Positions 28,317 to 38,359 are shown, counted from the first letter of the stretch. The stretch: DNA of 64,000 nucleotides from Salinicola aestuarinus (GCF_003206645.1 NZ_PZJP01000005.1:894677-958676), one strand, 5' to 3'. Notes: a model not told the origin generated them from the sequence alone. Translations and numbers: made by a program.

Positions 28317-31007
28317 ATGAGTCTGGAGACACGAGAAGATCTCGATCCGGTCGAAACCACGGAGTGGCTGGATTCCCTAGCCTCGGTCGTGGAGCATGAG
28401 GGCGAAGAGCGCGCTCGCTACATTCTGAGCCGACTGGCGGATCGTCTGCGCCGTGACGGCTCTTCACCGCCGTTTTCCGGGACCACGCCGCACCGCAACA
28501 CCATTCCACTGCACCGCGAGGCGAAGATCCCCGGTGACATGTTCATCGAGCGCAAGATTCGTTCGGCGATCCGCTGGAATGCGATGGTGCAGGTGCTGCG
28601 GACCAACAAGAAGCACAAGGGCCTGGGCGGCCACATTGCCAGCTACCAGTCCAGCGCGACGCTCTACGAAGTGGGCTTCAACCACTTCTTCCGCGCTGAC
28701 AATGGCGACCACAAGGGTGATCTGCTCTATATCCAGGGTCACGTGACGCCGGGTATCTACGCGCGTTCGTTCCTCGAAGGCCGTCTCAGCGAAGAGCAGA
28801 TGGACACCTTCCGCCAGGAAGTCGATGGCGAAGGTCTGCCGTCCTATCCGCACCCCTATCTGATGCCGGATTACTGGCAGTTCCCGACTGTCTCTATGGG
28901 GCTTGGGCCGATCCAGGCGATCTACCAGGCTCACGTGATGAAGTATCTGAACTCGCGTGAACTCGAGGACATGAAGGACCGTAAGGTCTGGGCGTTCCTC
29001 GGCGACGGCGAGTGCGACGAGCCGGAGTCGCTCGGTGCGCTGCACCTGGCCAGCCGCGAGAAGCTCGACAACCTGATCTTCGTGATCAACTGCAACCTGC
29101 AGCGTCTCGATGGCCCGGTGCGCGGTAACTCCCGCGTTATCGACGAGCTCGAGGGCGTCTTCCGTGGTGCCGGCTGGAACGTCATCAAGGTGGTCTGGGG
29201 TGGTCTCTGGGACCCGCTGTTCGAAAAAGACTCCAAGGGCATGCTGCAAAAGCGCATGGACGAGGCGGTCGACGGCGAGTACCAGAACTATAAGGCCCAG
29301 GGTGGCAAGTACACCCGCGACGAGTTCTTCGGCAAGTACGAAGAGACCGCGGAGATGGTCAAGGACTACTCCGACGAGGAGGTCTTCCGTCTCAATCGCG
29401 GCGGCCACGATCCGCAGAAGGTCTACGCGGCGTACCACGAGGCGGTCAATAACGCCAACGGTCGTCCGACCGTGGTGCTGGCGCACACCGTCAAGGGTTA
29501 CGGCATGGGCGGCGGCAGCGGTGAAGCCGACATGGAAGCGCACCAGATCAAGTCCATGGAGACCGACGCGCTCAAGGCCTTCCGCGACCGTTTCGGTATT
29601 CCGGTTTCCGACAAGCAGATCGAAAGCGGCGATATTCCGTACTACAAGCCGGAAGACGACAGCCCGGAGATGAAGTACCTCCATCTCCAGCGCGACAAGC
29701 TCGGTGGCTTCCTGCCAGCGCGCAAGAACGATTTCGAAGCGATCGAGATTCCGACGCTGGAAGACAAGATGTTCGCGACCCAGCTCAAGGGCTCCGGCGA
29801 TCGCGAAGTCTCGACCACGATGTCGTTCGTGCGGGTGCTCAACGGTCTGGTCAAGAACAAGCAGTTCGGTCAGCGGGTCGTGCCGATCATTCCCGACGAG
29901 GCGCGTACCTTCGGCATGGAGGGCATGTTCCGCCAGCTCGGTATCTATGCCGCCGAAGGCCAGAAGTACGAGCCGATGGATGCCGGCCAGATCATGTACT
30001 ACCGCGAGGACAAGAAGGGTCAGATCCTCGAGGAAGGCATCACCGAAGCCGGCTCGATGTCCGCGTGGATCGCCGCGGCAACCGCTTATGCCAACCACCA
30101 TCTGCCGCTGCTGCCGTTCTACATCTACTACTCGATGTTCGGGTATCAGCGCATCGGTGATCTGGTCTGGGCCGCCGGTGACCTTCAGGCCCGCGGCTTC
30201 ATGGTCGGCGGTACTGCCGGGCGTACCACCATCAATGGTGAAGGCCTGCAGCACCAGGATGGTCACAGCCACATCCTGATGTCCACGGTACCGACCTGCC
30301 GCTCCTACGATCCCTGCTATGGCCACGAGCTTGCGGTGATCGTCCAGGACGGTCTCAAGCGGATGTTCCAGGACAAGGAAAACTGCTTCTACTACCTGAC
30401 CGTGATGAACGAGAACTACCCGCACCCGGAAATGCCGGAAGGCAGCGAGGAAGGCATCGTTCGCGGCATGTACCGGCTCAAGCAGGGCGAGCAGGGCAAA
30501 GGCGGCAAGCAGCCACGGGTACAGCTCATGGGAAGCGGCACCATCCTGCGCGAAGTCGAAGCCGCCGCTGCGATGCTCGCCGAAGAGCACGGCGTCATCG
30601 CCGACGTCTGGAGCGTGACCAGCTTCAACGAACTGCGTCGCGAAGCGCTGGAGTATGACCGTGCGCAGTTCCTCGACTTCGACGACAAGCGTGAGAAGCC
30701 CTGGGTGACTCAGCAGCTCGAATCGATCGAAGGGCCGGTCATTGCCTCGACCGACTACATGAAGCTCTATGCCGATCAGATCCGCGCCTGGGTGCCCACC
30801 GATTTCCACGTGCTCGGTACCGACGGCTACGGACGCTCTGACACTCGCGAACAGCTGCGTCACTTCTTTGAGGTCGATCGCTACTACGTCACCGTTCAGG
30901 CGCTGCGCGCGCTGGCGATGCGCGGCGAGGTCGACGGCAAGGTGGTCAACGACGCCATGAAGAAATATGGCCTCGATCCCGCCAAGCCCAGCCCGCTGAC
31001 CGTTTGA
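28317..31007 (+). CDS. aceE: Pyruvate dehydrogenase E1 component, homodimeric type
   Basis: Thiamine-diphosphate-dependent decarboxylation of pyruvate and reductive acetylation of E2. 896 aa from the ATG at 28317 (MSLETREDLDPVETTEWLDS), the normal homodimeric E1 length. The ThDP motif runs from GDGECDEPESLG to INCNLQRLDG; other landmarks are NHFFRADNGDHKGDLLYIQGH and YGRSDTREQLRHFFEVD. aceF follows 103 bp downstream. A lipoamide dehydrogenase gene is not in the window. Confidence 0.97.
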   Translation: MSLETREDLDPVETTEWLDSLASVVEHEGEERARYILSRLADRLRRDGSSPPFSGTTPHRNTIPLHREAKIPGDMFIERKIRSAIRWNAMVQVLRTNKKHKGLGGHIASYQSSATLYEVGFNHFFRADNGDHKGDLLYIQGHVTPGIYARSFLEGRLSEEQMDTFRQEVDGEGLPSYPHPYLMPDYWQFPTVSMGLGPIQAIYQAHVMKYLNSRELEDMKDRKVWAFLGDGECDEPESLGALHLASREKLDNLIFVINCNLQRLDGPVRGNSRVIDELEGVFRGAGWNVIKVVWGGLWDPLFEKDSKGMLQKRMDEAVDGEYQNYKAQGGKYTRDEFFGKYEETAEMVKDYSDEEVFRLNRGGHDPQKVYAAYHEAVNNANGRPTVVLAHTVKGYGMGGGSGEADMEAHQIKSMETDALKAFRDRFGIPVSDKQIESGDIPYYKPEDDSPEMKYLHLQRDKLGGFLPARKNDFEAIEIPTLEDKMFATQLKGSGDREVSTTMSFVRVLNGLVKNKQFGQRVVPIIPDEARTFGMEGMFRQLGIYAAEGQKYEPMDAGQIMYYREDKKGQILEEGITEAGSMSAWIAAATAYANHHLPLLPFYIYYSMFGYQRIGDLVWAAGDLQARGFMVGGTAGRTTINGEGLQHQDGHSHILMSTVPTCRSYDPCYGHELAVIVQDGLKRMFQDKENCFYYLTVMNENYPHPEMPEGSEEGIVRGMYRLKQGEQGKGGKQPRVQLMGSGTILREVEAAAAMLAEEHGVIADVWSVTSFNELRREALEYDRAQFLDFDDKREKPWVTQQLESIEGPVIASTDYMKLYADQIRAWVPTDFHVLGTDGYGRSDTREQLRHFFEVDRYYVTVQALRALAMRGEVDGKVVNDAMKKYGLDPAKPSPLTV

Positions 31008-31110
31008 TCGGCGACTCTCCGAAGGGCCGCTACAGTGAGTGGTAGCGGCCACGGCCAGACGAACCGGCTCGCCCGCGCGGCGAGCCGGTGGATGATAAAG
31101 GAGCGCGACC

Positions 31111-33279
31111 TTGAGTAGCGAAATCATCAAAGTTCCCGACATCGGCGGTAGCGACGGTGTCGAAATCATCGAGATTGTGGTGAGCGAAGGCGACGTTATC
31201 TCCGCCGAAGACACCATGATCACGCTGGAGTCCGACAAGGCCAGCATGGACGTCCCTGCGCCCAAGGGCGGCAAGGTGGTGAAGCTGCTGGTCAAAGAGG
31301 GTGATACCGTCTCCGAGGGTGACGACATCCTCGAACTCGAAGCCGAGGGTGGCGGCGAGGACGACGCGGAAGACGGCGACGACAGCGACCAGGAGGAGAC
31401 CGAGAAGGCCTCTCCGGGCAAGAGCGAAGAGAACGCCGAATCGGACGAAGACGCCGAAGACGAGAAGCCCGCGCCCAAGTCGTCGAAATCCGCCTCGGGT
31501 TCCGGCAAGCGCACCGTTGAGGTCAAGGTGCCGGACATCGGCAGTGACGACCCGGTCGAGATCATCGAAGTCGCGGTGAGCGAGGGCGATGAGATCAGCG
31601 AGGAGGACACGCTGGTCACGCTGGAGTCCGACAAGGCGAGCATGGACGTCCCCAGCCCCTATGGCGGCAAGCTGGTGTCGCTCTCCATCAAGGAAGGCGA
31701 CAAGGTCTCCGAAGGCGACGTGATCGGCACCATGGAGATCGCCGGCGAAGGCGACGATGCCGGTGACGACGGTGAGGAAGCGCCGTCCAACACCAGCGGT
31801 GACGATGGCGAGACCTCGGAAGATGACACCGCGTCCGATGACGACGAATCCGACGCCGACGGCGATGACGGCGATGACGAAGGCGGCGGTCGTCAGGAGC
31901 TTCGCGTTCCCGATATCGGCAGCGATAACGTCGAAGTCATCGAAGTCGCGATCAGCGAAGGCGACGAGGTCAGCAAGGAGGACACGCTGATCACGCTGGA
32001 GTCCGACAAGGCGTCGATGGACGTCCCCAGCCCCTTTGAGGGCAAGATCGTCGAAGTGTCGGTCAAGGAGGGCGACAGCGTCTCCGAAGGCGACCTGATC
32101 GGTTATGTCGAGACAGCGGGTGGCAAGAAGGCGTCCAAGGCCGGCTCGGACAAGAAAGCCGACGCTGGCAAGAAGGCCGATTCTGGCAAGAAAGCGGATT
32201 CTGGCAAGAAAGCGGATTCTGGCGACAAGGCCGACGCCAAGGCCAAATCGTCCGAAGGCGCCAAGAAATCCGGCGGCGGCAAGAGCGCAGCCGGCGGCGA
32301 GCCGAGCCCGGAGGCGCGTCACAAGCACGGTGATGACAAGACGGCAGGCGCGCATGTGCACGCCGGCCCGGCAGTCCGCAAGCTCGCCCGCGAACTCGGC
32401 GTCGAGCTCAGCGAAGTCGAGGGTTCGGGACCCAAAGGTCGCATCCTGAAAGACGACGTCGACGGCTTCGTCAAGAAGGTCATGCAGGCGCGCAAGAGCG
32501 GTGGCTCGAGCCAGGCGCCAGCGCCGGCTGCCAGCGGTGGTGCCGGAATCCCGCCGATCCCGGCCGTCGATTTCAGCCAGTTCGGTGAAGTCGAAGAGAA
32601 GCCGATGGGTCGGCTGATGAAGGCCGGGGCGACCAACCTGCATCGCAGCTGGCTCAATGTGCCTCACGTCACGCAGTTCGACGAGGCGGACATCACCGAG
32701 CTCGAGAACTTCCGCAAGGCGATGAAGGAAGAGGCGCAGAAACAGGGCGCCAAGCTCACGCCGCTGCCGTTCATGATCAAGGCCGCCGCCAAGGCGCTCG
32801 AGATGTACCCGCAGTTCAACGTCTCGCTGCACCCGGACGGTGACAAGCTGATCCAGAAGAAGTACGTCCACATCGGCGTTGCGGTGGATACCCCCAACGG
32901 TCTGATGGTGCCGGTGATCCGCAACGTGGATCAGAAAGAGATCATCGAACTCGCCAAAGAGGTCATCGACCTCGCCGGGCGGGCCCAGGAGGGCAAGCTC
33001 AAGCGCGACGAGATGCAGGGCGGCTGCTTCACGATCTCCAGTCTCGGCTCGATCGGCGGCACGGCTTTCACACCCATCGTCAACGCGCCGGAAGTGGCCA
33101 TTCTGGGGGTTTCCAAGTCCCAGATGAAGCCGGTCTGGAACGGGGCCGAGTTCAAGCCGCGGCTGATGTGCCCGCTGTCGCTCTCCTACGATCACCGGGC
33201 AGTCAACGGTGCGGATGCGGCGCGCTTCACGGCCTATCTGGCCCAGGTGCTGACCGACATTCGTCGTATCCTGATCTAA
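31111..33279 (+). CDS. aceF: Pyruvate dehydrogenase E2 (dihydrolipoyl acetyltransferase), three lipoyl domains
   Basis: Core of the PDH complex. 722 aa from a TTG start at 31111 with AAAGGAG nine bases upstream. Three lipoyl domains carry ESDKASMDV (lipoylated Lys43 in the first) near residues 40, 175 and 300. They are joined by very acidic Asp/Glu/Ser linkers, then a KKADSG-type repeat linker. The E1/E3-binding domain follows ([20 protein letters not shown]), then the catalytic domain ending in [16 protein letters not shown]. Ala/Pro linkers are usual in other bacteria; the acidic ones fit a halophile. Confidence 0.96.
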   Translation: MSSEIIKVPDIGGSDGVEIIEIVVSEGDVISAEDTMITLESDKASMDVPAPKGGKVVKLLVKEGDTVSEGDDILELEAEGGGEDDAEDGDDSDQEETEKASPGKSEENAESDEDAEDEKPAPKSSKSASGSGKRTVEVKVPDIGSDDPVEIIEVAVSEGDEISEEDTLVTLESDKASMDVPSPYGGKLVSLSIKEGDKVSEGDVIGTMEIAGEGDDAGDDGEEAPSNTSGDDGETSEDDTASDDDESDADGDDGDDEGGGRQELRVPDIGSDNVEVIEVAISEGDEVSKEDTLITLESDKASMDVPSPFEGKIVEVSVKEGDSVSEGDLIGYVETAGGKKASKAGSDKKADAGKKADSGKKADSGKKADSGDKADAKAKSSEGAKKSGGGKSAAGGEPSPEARHKHGDDKTAGAHVHAGPAVRKLARELGVELSEVEGSGPKGRILKDDVDGFVKKVMQARKSGGSSQAPAPAASGGAGIPPIPAVDFSQFGEVEEKPMGRLMKAGATNLHRSWLNVPHVTQFDEADITELENFRKAMKEEAQKQGAKLTPLPFMIKAAAKALEMYPQFNVSLHPDGDKLIQKKYVHIGVAVDTPNGLMVPVIRNVDQKEIIELAKEVIDLAGRAQEGKLKRDEMQGGCFTISSLGSIGGTAFTPIVNAPEVAILGVSKSQMKPVWNGAEFKPRLMCPLSLSYDHRAVNGADAARFTAYLAQVLTDIRRILI
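32152..32223 (+). repeat. Four 18-bp tandem repeats inside aceF linker
   Basis: Units at 32152, 32170, 32188 and 32206 encode [18 protein letters not shown] and KKADSG; the last two units are identical in DNA. They lie in the flexible linker between the third lipoyl domain and the subunit-binding domain. The unit is a multiple of three, so copy-number change would alter linker length without breaking the frame. Confidence 0.9.
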
Positions 33280-33299
33280 GCTCGCCCTGTGCGGGACTC

Positions 33300-33338
33300 A
33301 CGCCAGCGGCCCACCCGGGCCGTTGGCGTTTTTTTTTG
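33300..33338 (+). terminator. Rho-independent terminator of aceEF
   Basis: 13-bp stem (33300-33312 with 33317-33329, one G-T wobble) and ACCC loop, followed by ten T residues (33329-33338). It begins 20 bp after the aceF stop and separates aceEF from adk. Confidence 0.93.
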
Positions 33339-33457
33339 GCATCGAGCGAGCTCCGGTATTCGCCGAACCGAGCCTTGTGCGGTTGTCGCACGGCAGGTAT
33401 CGTTTTGCTCCATTGACCGGTCTCGAACCGATGCCATTCTTCAAGGAGCACTATCCC

Positions 33458-34114
33458 ATGCGTTTGATCCTCTTGGGCGCCCCGGGCGCTGGTAAGGGTA
33501 CCCAAGCCCAGTTCATCTGCGAGCATTTCAACATCCCGCAGATCTCTACCGGTGACATGCTGAGAGCCGCCGTCAAGACTGGCAGCGAGCTGGGTGTGAA
33601 GGTCAAGGAGACCATGGACAGTGGTTCGCTGGTGTCGGACGAGCTGATCATCGCGCTGGTATCGGAGCGAATCGCCGAGCCGGATTGTGCGAACGGCTTT
33701 CTGTTCGACGGCTTCCCGCGCACTCTGCCGCAAGCGGACGCGATGAAGGACGCCGACATCAAGCTCGATCATGTCGTCGAGATCGCCGTCGCTGACGAAG
33801 AGATCGTCAAGCGCCTTGCCGGCCGGCGTGTCCATCCCGGCTCCGGGCGGGTCTACCACGTCGAGTACAATCCCCCGCGGGAAACCGGTCTCGATGATGT
33901 CACCGGTGAGCAGCTGGTCCAGCGCGAGGACGACAGCGAGAGCACCATCCGCCATCGCCTCTCCGTCTATCACGACCAGACCGCACCGCTGGTCGACTAC
34001 TACCAGGCGTGGGCCGCAGAAGATCCCGAAGCCGCCCCGACGTATCACCGTATCGCCGGCGTCGGTACCGTCGACGATATCCGCGGTCAGGTTCTCGCCG
34101 CCCTCGAGGGCTGA
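33458..34114 (+). CDS. adk: Adenylate kinase
   Basis: Interconverts 2 ADP with ATP and AMP. 218 aa from the ATG at 33458, with AAGGAG ten bases upstream; the P-loop GAPGAGKGT is immediately at the N-terminus as expected, so the longer open frame is not used. Other landmarks are [16 protein letters not shown] and the long-form LID ([20 protein letters not shown]). The LID has no zinc cysteines, as is usual in gram-negative enzymes. Paired with tsaB. Confidence 0.97.
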   Translation: MRLILLGAPGAGKGTQAQFICEHFNIPQISTGDMLRAAVKTGSELGVKVKETMDSGSLVSDELIIALVSERIAEPDCANGFLFDGFPRTLPQADAMKDADIKLDHVVEIAVADEEIVKRLAGRRVHPGSGRVYHVEYNPPRETGLDDVTGEQLVQREDDSESTIRHRLSVYHDQTAPLVDYYQAWAAEDPEAAPTYHRIAGVGTVDDIRGQVLAALEG

Positions 34115-34128
34115 GCCGTCGCTCCTGG

Positions 34129-34154
34129 CTCACGCCGCCGCCCGGCGGCGTGAG
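34129..34154 (+). other. Hairpin in the adk-tsaB gap
   Basis: Perfect 12-bp inverted repeat (CTCACGCCGCCG at 34129-34140 with 34143-34154) with only two unpaired central bases, so the outer 11 pairs form with a 4-nt loop. No T-run follows, so it may be a transcript-processing or attenuating hairpin rather than a full terminator. Confidence 0.55.
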
Positions 34155-34200
34155 ATCGATCGCGGGCTCTGGGCCCTGGGCTCACGCCCCTCACTCCTGA

Positions 34201-34905
34201 ATGACCGGTAAATCGATGCCCTCCCTGCTGGCCCTTGATGCCTCCTCGAACGCTTGCTCGTGCGCCCTGTGGCGCGACGGGACCTTGATCCATCGATTCG
34301 AGATCGCCCCGCGCGAACACACCCGACGGCTGATGCCGATGATCGACGAACTGCTCGATGAAGCCGGGGTGACAATCGCCGACCTCGATGCCATCGCCTA
34401 CGGTCACGGGCCAGGCTCGTTTACCGGGCTGCGCATTGCCGCGGGTATTGCACAGGGGCTCGCCTATGGCGCCGACCTGCCGCTGATCGGCGTCTCCACG
34501 CTCGAGGCGCTGGCCCTCTCGGCGCACCGCCAGTGCCACGCGCGCCATATCGTCGCCGCGCTCGATGCCCGCATGGACGAGATCTATGTCGGCGCCTACC
34601 GCTGCGAAGAGGGCGAAATCGCGCGCTGCCTTGAAGAGCGGGTCATGCCGCCATCGAAACTGCAGCTACCGGGCGAAGAAGACGACCGGGAATGGGTCGG
34701 CATCGGTAGCGGTTGGCAACTTCTGTCCGAAATGTCTGTCCAGACACGGGCGTCGCTCGTTCAGATACTGCCGGACGAGCTGGCAGCGGCGCAGGATATC
34801 GCCCGCCTTGCAGCCGGCGCCTGGGCACGTGGCGAGCGTGGCGTCCCGCCTCACGAGGCGACCCCCGTCTATCTGCGTAACGAGGTGGCCTGGCGCAAGG
34901 CGTGA
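34201..34905 (+). CDS. tsaB: tRNA threonylcarbamoyladenosine synthesis protein TsaB
   Basis: Non-catalytic ASKHA-fold partner of TsaD and TsaE in t6A37 formation. 234 aa from 34201, or 229 aa from the ATG at 34216, which places LLALDASSNACSCAL at the family N-terminus; neither start has a strong ribosome binding site. Core motifs are AIAYGHGPGSFTGLRIAAGI and ALDARMDEIYVGAY. The adk-tsaB-uppP order suggests an operon with read-through past the hairpin. Confidence 0.92.
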   Translation: MTGKSMPSLLALDASSNACSCALWRDGTLIHRFEIAPREHTRRLMPMIDELLDEAGVTIADLDAIAYGHGPGSFTGLRIAAGIAQGLAYGADLPLIGVSTLEALALSAHRQCHARHIVAALDARMDEIYVGAYRCEEGEIARCLEERVMPPSKLQLPGEEDDREWVGIGSGWQLLSEMSVQTRASLVQILPDELAAAQDIARLAAGAWARGERGVPPHEATPVYLRNEVAWRKA

Positions 34906-34949
34906 GCGACGCGACTCTCACGGCTCATCGATAAGGATCCCGAGCGATC

Positions 34950-35750
34950 ATGGATGTATTTCACCTGGTAGTGCTGGCGGTGATTCAGGGGGTCACCGAA
35001 TTTCTCCCCATCTCTTCTTCCGCGCACCTGATACTGCCCTCCCAGCTGCTGGGATGGTCCGATCAGGGGCTCGCTTTCGACGTCGCCGTCCACATCGGCT
35101 CGCTGGGCGCCGTCATATGCGTCTTTCGGCGCGATATCTGGCGAATCGTCTGCGCCTGGTTCGCGCAGTTCGGTGAACAGGGCCAGAGCGAGGAGAGTCG
35201 GCTCGGCTGGGCGGTGATCATCGCAACGCTACCGGCGGTGGTCGCCGGATTACTGGTGGAGAACTGGGTCGAGGATTCGGGACGGTCGGTGCTGGTGATC
35301 GCCACCACCACGCTGGTCTTCGGTGTGGTCCTCGGGATCGCCGATCTCAAGAGCAGCCGTGAGCATCCGCTGGGCAGGATGACGCTCAAGGCAGCGCTGC
35401 TGATCGGCCTGGCGCAGGCGGTCGCGCTGATCCCCGGTACCTCGCGGTCAGGCATTACCATGACGGCGGCGCTGATGCTCGGTTTCACGCGTCAAGCGTC
35501 GGCCCGGTTCTCGTTTCTGCTCTCGATCCCGCTGATACTCGCAGCGGGGCTTTTCCAGAGCATCGAGCTCGTCCAGGCGGACAGCAGCGTCGCCCTCTGG
35601 TACGAGATGGTGCTGGGGGTGGTCTTTTCGTTTATCGCCGCCTGGGTCTGCATCAAGCTCTTTCTGGCGGCGCTCGACCGGATCGGCATGTTGCCGTTCG
35701 TGATCTATCGGCTGCTTCTCGGCGTGGCCCTGTTCCTGTGGGCAACGTGA
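34950..35750 (+). CDS. uppP: Undecaprenyl-diphosphatase UppP (BacA)
   Basis: Integral membrane phosphatase that recycles the cell-wall lipid carrier; overexpression gives bacitracin resistance in other bacteria. 266 aa with about eight TMs. The two BacA signature loops are VIQGVTEFLPISSSAHLIL and LIPGTSRSGITMTAALMLG, with the catalytic Glu and Arg. It overlaps rsmJ by 13 bp. Confidence 0.96.
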   Translation: MDVFHLVVLAVIQGVTEFLPISSSAHLILPSQLLGWSDQGLAFDVAVHIGSLGAVICVFRRDIWRIVCAWFAQFGEQGQSEESRLGWAVIIATLPAVVAGLLVENWVEDSGRSVLVIATTTLVFGVVLGIADLKSSREHPLGRMTLKAALLIGLAQAVALIPGTSRSGITMTAALMLGFTRQASARFSFLLSIPLILAAGLFQSIELVQADSSVALWYEMVLGVVFSFIAAWVCIKLFLAALDRIGMLPFVIYRLLLGVALFLWAT

Positions 35751-36508
35751 GCGGTCTGGTTGTCGTCGGTGACGCGTTGCAGCCCCTTGCTGAACGCTAC
35801 GGTCTCGAGTGGCGGGGCGTTCAGCCGGCGACGGGATTATCGCTTCGCCAGGACGCCGGGGACCTCGTCATCGCCGGAGACCCGGGCACCTACGGCCATC
35901 CTATCGGTGTGGATTTTCTTTCCGGCCGAGTGGCGCACCGGCGTCGGTTTGGCGGGGGGCGCGGCCAGCTCGTCGCTCGCGCCTGCGGTTTCGGCAAGGG
36001 TGTGACACCTTGCGTGGTCGATGCCACCGCCGGGCTTGGGCGTGACGCCTTCGTGCTCGCGTCGCTGGGCGCCGAGGTGCTGATGGTCGAGCGCGTGGCG
36101 GCGATTCATGCGCTGCTGGCCGACGCGCTCGTCAGAGCCAGCGATGACCCAGAGGTCGGCGAGATCGCTTCGCGCCTCGCGCTGCGTCACGCCGACAGCG
36201 CCGCCGGGCTCGGCGCCGCCGTTGCCGACTGGCCGCATCCGCCGCAGGTCGTGCACCTCGACCCGATGTTTCCCCACCGCGAGAAGTCGGCGCTGGTGAA
36301 AAAGGAGATGCGTCTTTTCCGTGAGCTGGCCGGTGCCGACGACGACGCGCCGCGCCTGCTGGAAGCCGCGCTGGCTATCGCCACCCATCGCGTTGTGGTC
36401 AAGCGCCCGCGCAAGGCACCGCCGATTGAAGGTCCCGCCCCGCATCACGTCATCGAAGAGAAAACCAGTCGCTACGATCTCTACGTCCATCGTTCTCTCA
36501 AGGGGTGA
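35738..36508 (+). CDS. rsmJ: 16S rRNA (guanine1516-N2)-methyltransferase RsmJ
   Basis: SAM-dependent methyltransferase for G1516 of 16S rRNA. 256 aa from the GTG at 35738, inside the end of uppP (13-bp overlap, suggesting translational coupling). The SAM motif is VVDATAGLGRDAFVLASLGAE and the family-specific motif is HLDPMFPHREKSALVKKEMR. A slightly later start is possible, since MGNVSG is not conserved. Confidence 0.94.
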   Translation: MGNVSGLVVVGDALQPLAERYGLEWRGVQPATGLSLRQDAGDLVIAGDPGTYGHPIGVDFLSGRVAHRRRFGGGRGQLVARACGFGKGVTPCVVDATAGLGRDAFVLASLGAEVLMVERVAAIHALLADALVRASDDPEVGEIASRLALRHADSAAGLGAAVADWPHPPQVVHLDPMFPHREKSALVKKEMRLFRELAGADDDAPRLLEAALAIATHRVVVKRPRKAPPIEGPAPHHVIEEKTSRYDLYVHRSLKG

Positions 36509-36568
36509 GGGGCATTTCCATTACCCGGCCCTTTTTGAGGGGCTGGCCGCAACGGTGAAGATACCGGT

Positions 36569-37582
36569 ATGAGACACGACCGCCGACTCGACGAGTTCTT
36601 GATGTCGCTCGACTCGCAGATCATGAACGCCACGACGCGAGACGCGATCCGCGACATTTTCACCACGATCGAACGCTACGACGGCTCGTTGAAACCGTCC
36701 CGCGCCTACCGCCGGCCTATCTTGCTGAGTACGATCACGCTGGTCTGGATTGTCGTGCTGATCCTGTCGATCCTCTTGCATTCCGGAGCCGTGGCCATCG
36801 TGCTCGGCGTCCTGGCCCTGCTCTACACGCCGTGCGCGCTGGTGCTGGCCAAGACGCGACGCTTGAGGCCGCTGCCGACAGCAACGGCCAATCAGCTCTA
36901 TCAGCGGGCGGTTTCCGTCGAGGTCGGAAGTGAGGTTGCGAGCGACGCTCCGTTGATGCGTCACCTGCTAGGAAGCGTCATGGCCCACCGGATAGCCGAG
37001 TCGGACTCTGCCGATCCTGGCCTGCAAGGAGGCACGCCGGGTAGCCGCAGCGATCCCGAGTTCCTGATTTTCGATTTCACGACCCCTGAGTGCACCGACG
37101 GTGAAGTGGACGAACGCTTGCGCGACCCGGTTCATTACGCGTTTCTCGACGCCATCGCGCTGCCGACGCGACTTGATCATCCGCTCAAGTATCGCTATCC
37201 CAAGCAGGTCGACGACGAGAACATCACCCCCGATACTTCGCTGCCACCGGGCGCTGCGGCGGCGATCGAGCGCCTCGGCGAGGTGTTGGATTGGGTCCAG
37301 ATCGATACCGACGGCTCTGGCGTGATCGTCTTTACGCATGAGGTCGCGGCGATCTGGCCGCCGTTCGATCCCGATCTGCCATTGAGCGATCCTGCCGCGC
37401 TTCGACGCGCTGTCGACCGTAGCGATGCCATCAGCGCATTGAGGGCGCGGGCCAAGGCGCTACTCGGTGTCGTCGAGGCGCTAGAGGGGGGATCGACGTC
37501 CAGTCGCCCGACGCTCGAGCAGGGGATACCGTCGGATGCCGGGACGTACTCAGGTGAGCTGGACGGGTCTTTCCACAAGTAA
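36569..37582 (+). CDS. Hypothetical membrane protein, two TM segments
   Basis: 337 aa; not recognised. Two hydrophobic helices at about residues 50-70 and 72-92 (STITLVWIVVLILSILLHSG, AIVLGVLALLYTPCALVLAK) separate a short N-terminal region from a ~245-residue soluble domain rich in acidic residues and proline. No catalytic motif, cysteine pair or repeat is evident. The start could also be the ATG at 36602 (MSLDSQIMNATTRDAIRDIF). It ends before a strong terminator. Confidence 0.6.
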   Translation: MRHDRRLDEFLMSLDSQIMNATTRDAIRDIFTTIERYDGSLKPSRAYRRPILLSTITLVWIVVLILSILLHSGAVAIVLGVLALLYTPCALVLAKTRRLRPLPTATANQLYQRAVSVEVGSEVASDAPLMRHLLGSVMAHRIAESDSADPGLQGGTPGSRSDPEFLIFDFTTPECTDGEVDERLRDPVHYAFLDAIALPTRLDHPLKYRYPKQVDDENITPDTSLPPGAAAAIERLGEVLDWVQIDTDGSGVIVFTHEVAAIWPPFDPDLPLSDPAALRRAVDRSDAISALRARAKALLGVVEALEGGSTSSRPTLEQGIPSDAGTYSGELDGSFHK

Positions 37583-37672
37583 GTATTTCAAAGCTTGGCC
37601 CGGTTTGACGCCGCCGCCTTGATTGCCCTCTTACGACCTTTCATGGCTTAGCGTTTCGAATTGGGAACAGCC

Positions 37673-37701
37673 AAAAGCCGGGCTTTAGGCCCGGCTTTTT
37701 T
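37673..37701. terminator. Bidirectional terminator between convergent genes
   Basis: 7-bp stem GCCGGGC/GCCCGGC (37677-37683, 37689-37695) with a 5-nt loop, followed by six T residues; AAAA precedes it, giving a weaker minus-strand terminator. It lies between the convergent 36569 gene and the NlpE-like gene. Confidence 0.85.
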
Positions 37702-37730
37702 CGCTGACGCGTAGCGCTTGTCGTGGGACG

Positions 37731-38156
37731 TTACTGACGCTTGAGGGTCATGTCCGCACCGGAGCTGATCACGCCCATGCGCGTGTCGAGCACCTCGAGA
37801 TCGCCGTTGTCCAGCGGGCGCAGATAGTAGATGGTATTGCCGCCACTGCCCTTGAGCTCGTAGACGGTGGGCAGATGCTGCGGGCCGGCGTCGTTGAGGA
37901 TGAGGAAGTTGCCCTGGGTCTTCATCGGCTCTTCACTGCGTCCCTGGTAGAGGCTGTCAAGCACGTAGGCGCCGCCGGTATCGTCCATGTTCATCATCTC
38001 GAGATCGACCTGGATGCCAGAGCAGTCGGCACACGGCAGGACGCCTTCGTATTCACCGGCCGCCTTTTCGTAGGGCGAGGGCGGCGTGCTGGCGCAGCCA
38101 CCGAGTGCCAATCCCAGCCCGAGAATGCCGGCGCCGATCATTCCTTGAGTCCGCAT
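37731..38156 (-). CDS. NlpE N-terminal-domain lipoprotein
   Basis: 141 aa. The lipobox LALGGC gives a lipidated Cys21 with Ala-Ser following, so outer-membrane sorting is likely. The mature part begins with YEGVLPCADCSGIQVDLEM, the NlpE N-terminal motif with its CxxC. E. coli NlpE is longer, with a second domain and a role in surface sensing through Cpx; here only the N-terminal domain is present. Copper tolerance or envelope sensing is inferred. Confidence 0.82.
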   Translation of the reverse strand: MRTQGMIGAGILGLGLALGGCASTPPSPYEKAAGEYEGVLPCADCSGIQVDLEMMNMDDTGGAYVLDSLYQGRSEEPMKTQGNFLILNDAGPQHLPTVYELKGSGGNTIYYLRPLDNGDLEVLDTRMGVISSGADMTLKRQ

Positions 38157-38359
38157 CGCAATCTTCCTTACTGAGTGAGTGACTGCTGCAGTATAGATGC
38201 GCCCTCGAAAGTTGCCGTGGCGAAGGTCGTCAGAGGCCGGGTTTCAACGCGCGGCGGATGAACGAGCGGCGTCTATCGTTGTGGGTTTGCCAGCCTGCAA
38301 CTACGCTCAGTGATCAGTGGAATGAATCCGCTGACATCACCGCTGCCAAGGAGGTCCGT

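Noticed and set aside
28464..31643. 1059-codon open frame on the minus strand opposite aceE and the start of aceF
   Set aside because: It is the antisense shadow of two certain genes in GC-rich DNA with strong codon bias. The product is low-complexity Ser/Leu/Val without any domain, and no ribosome binding site precedes it.
31030..33195. 721-codon open frame opposite aceF
   Set aside because: Antisense shadow of aceF. Repeats in its product mirror the lipoyl and linker repeats of aceF.
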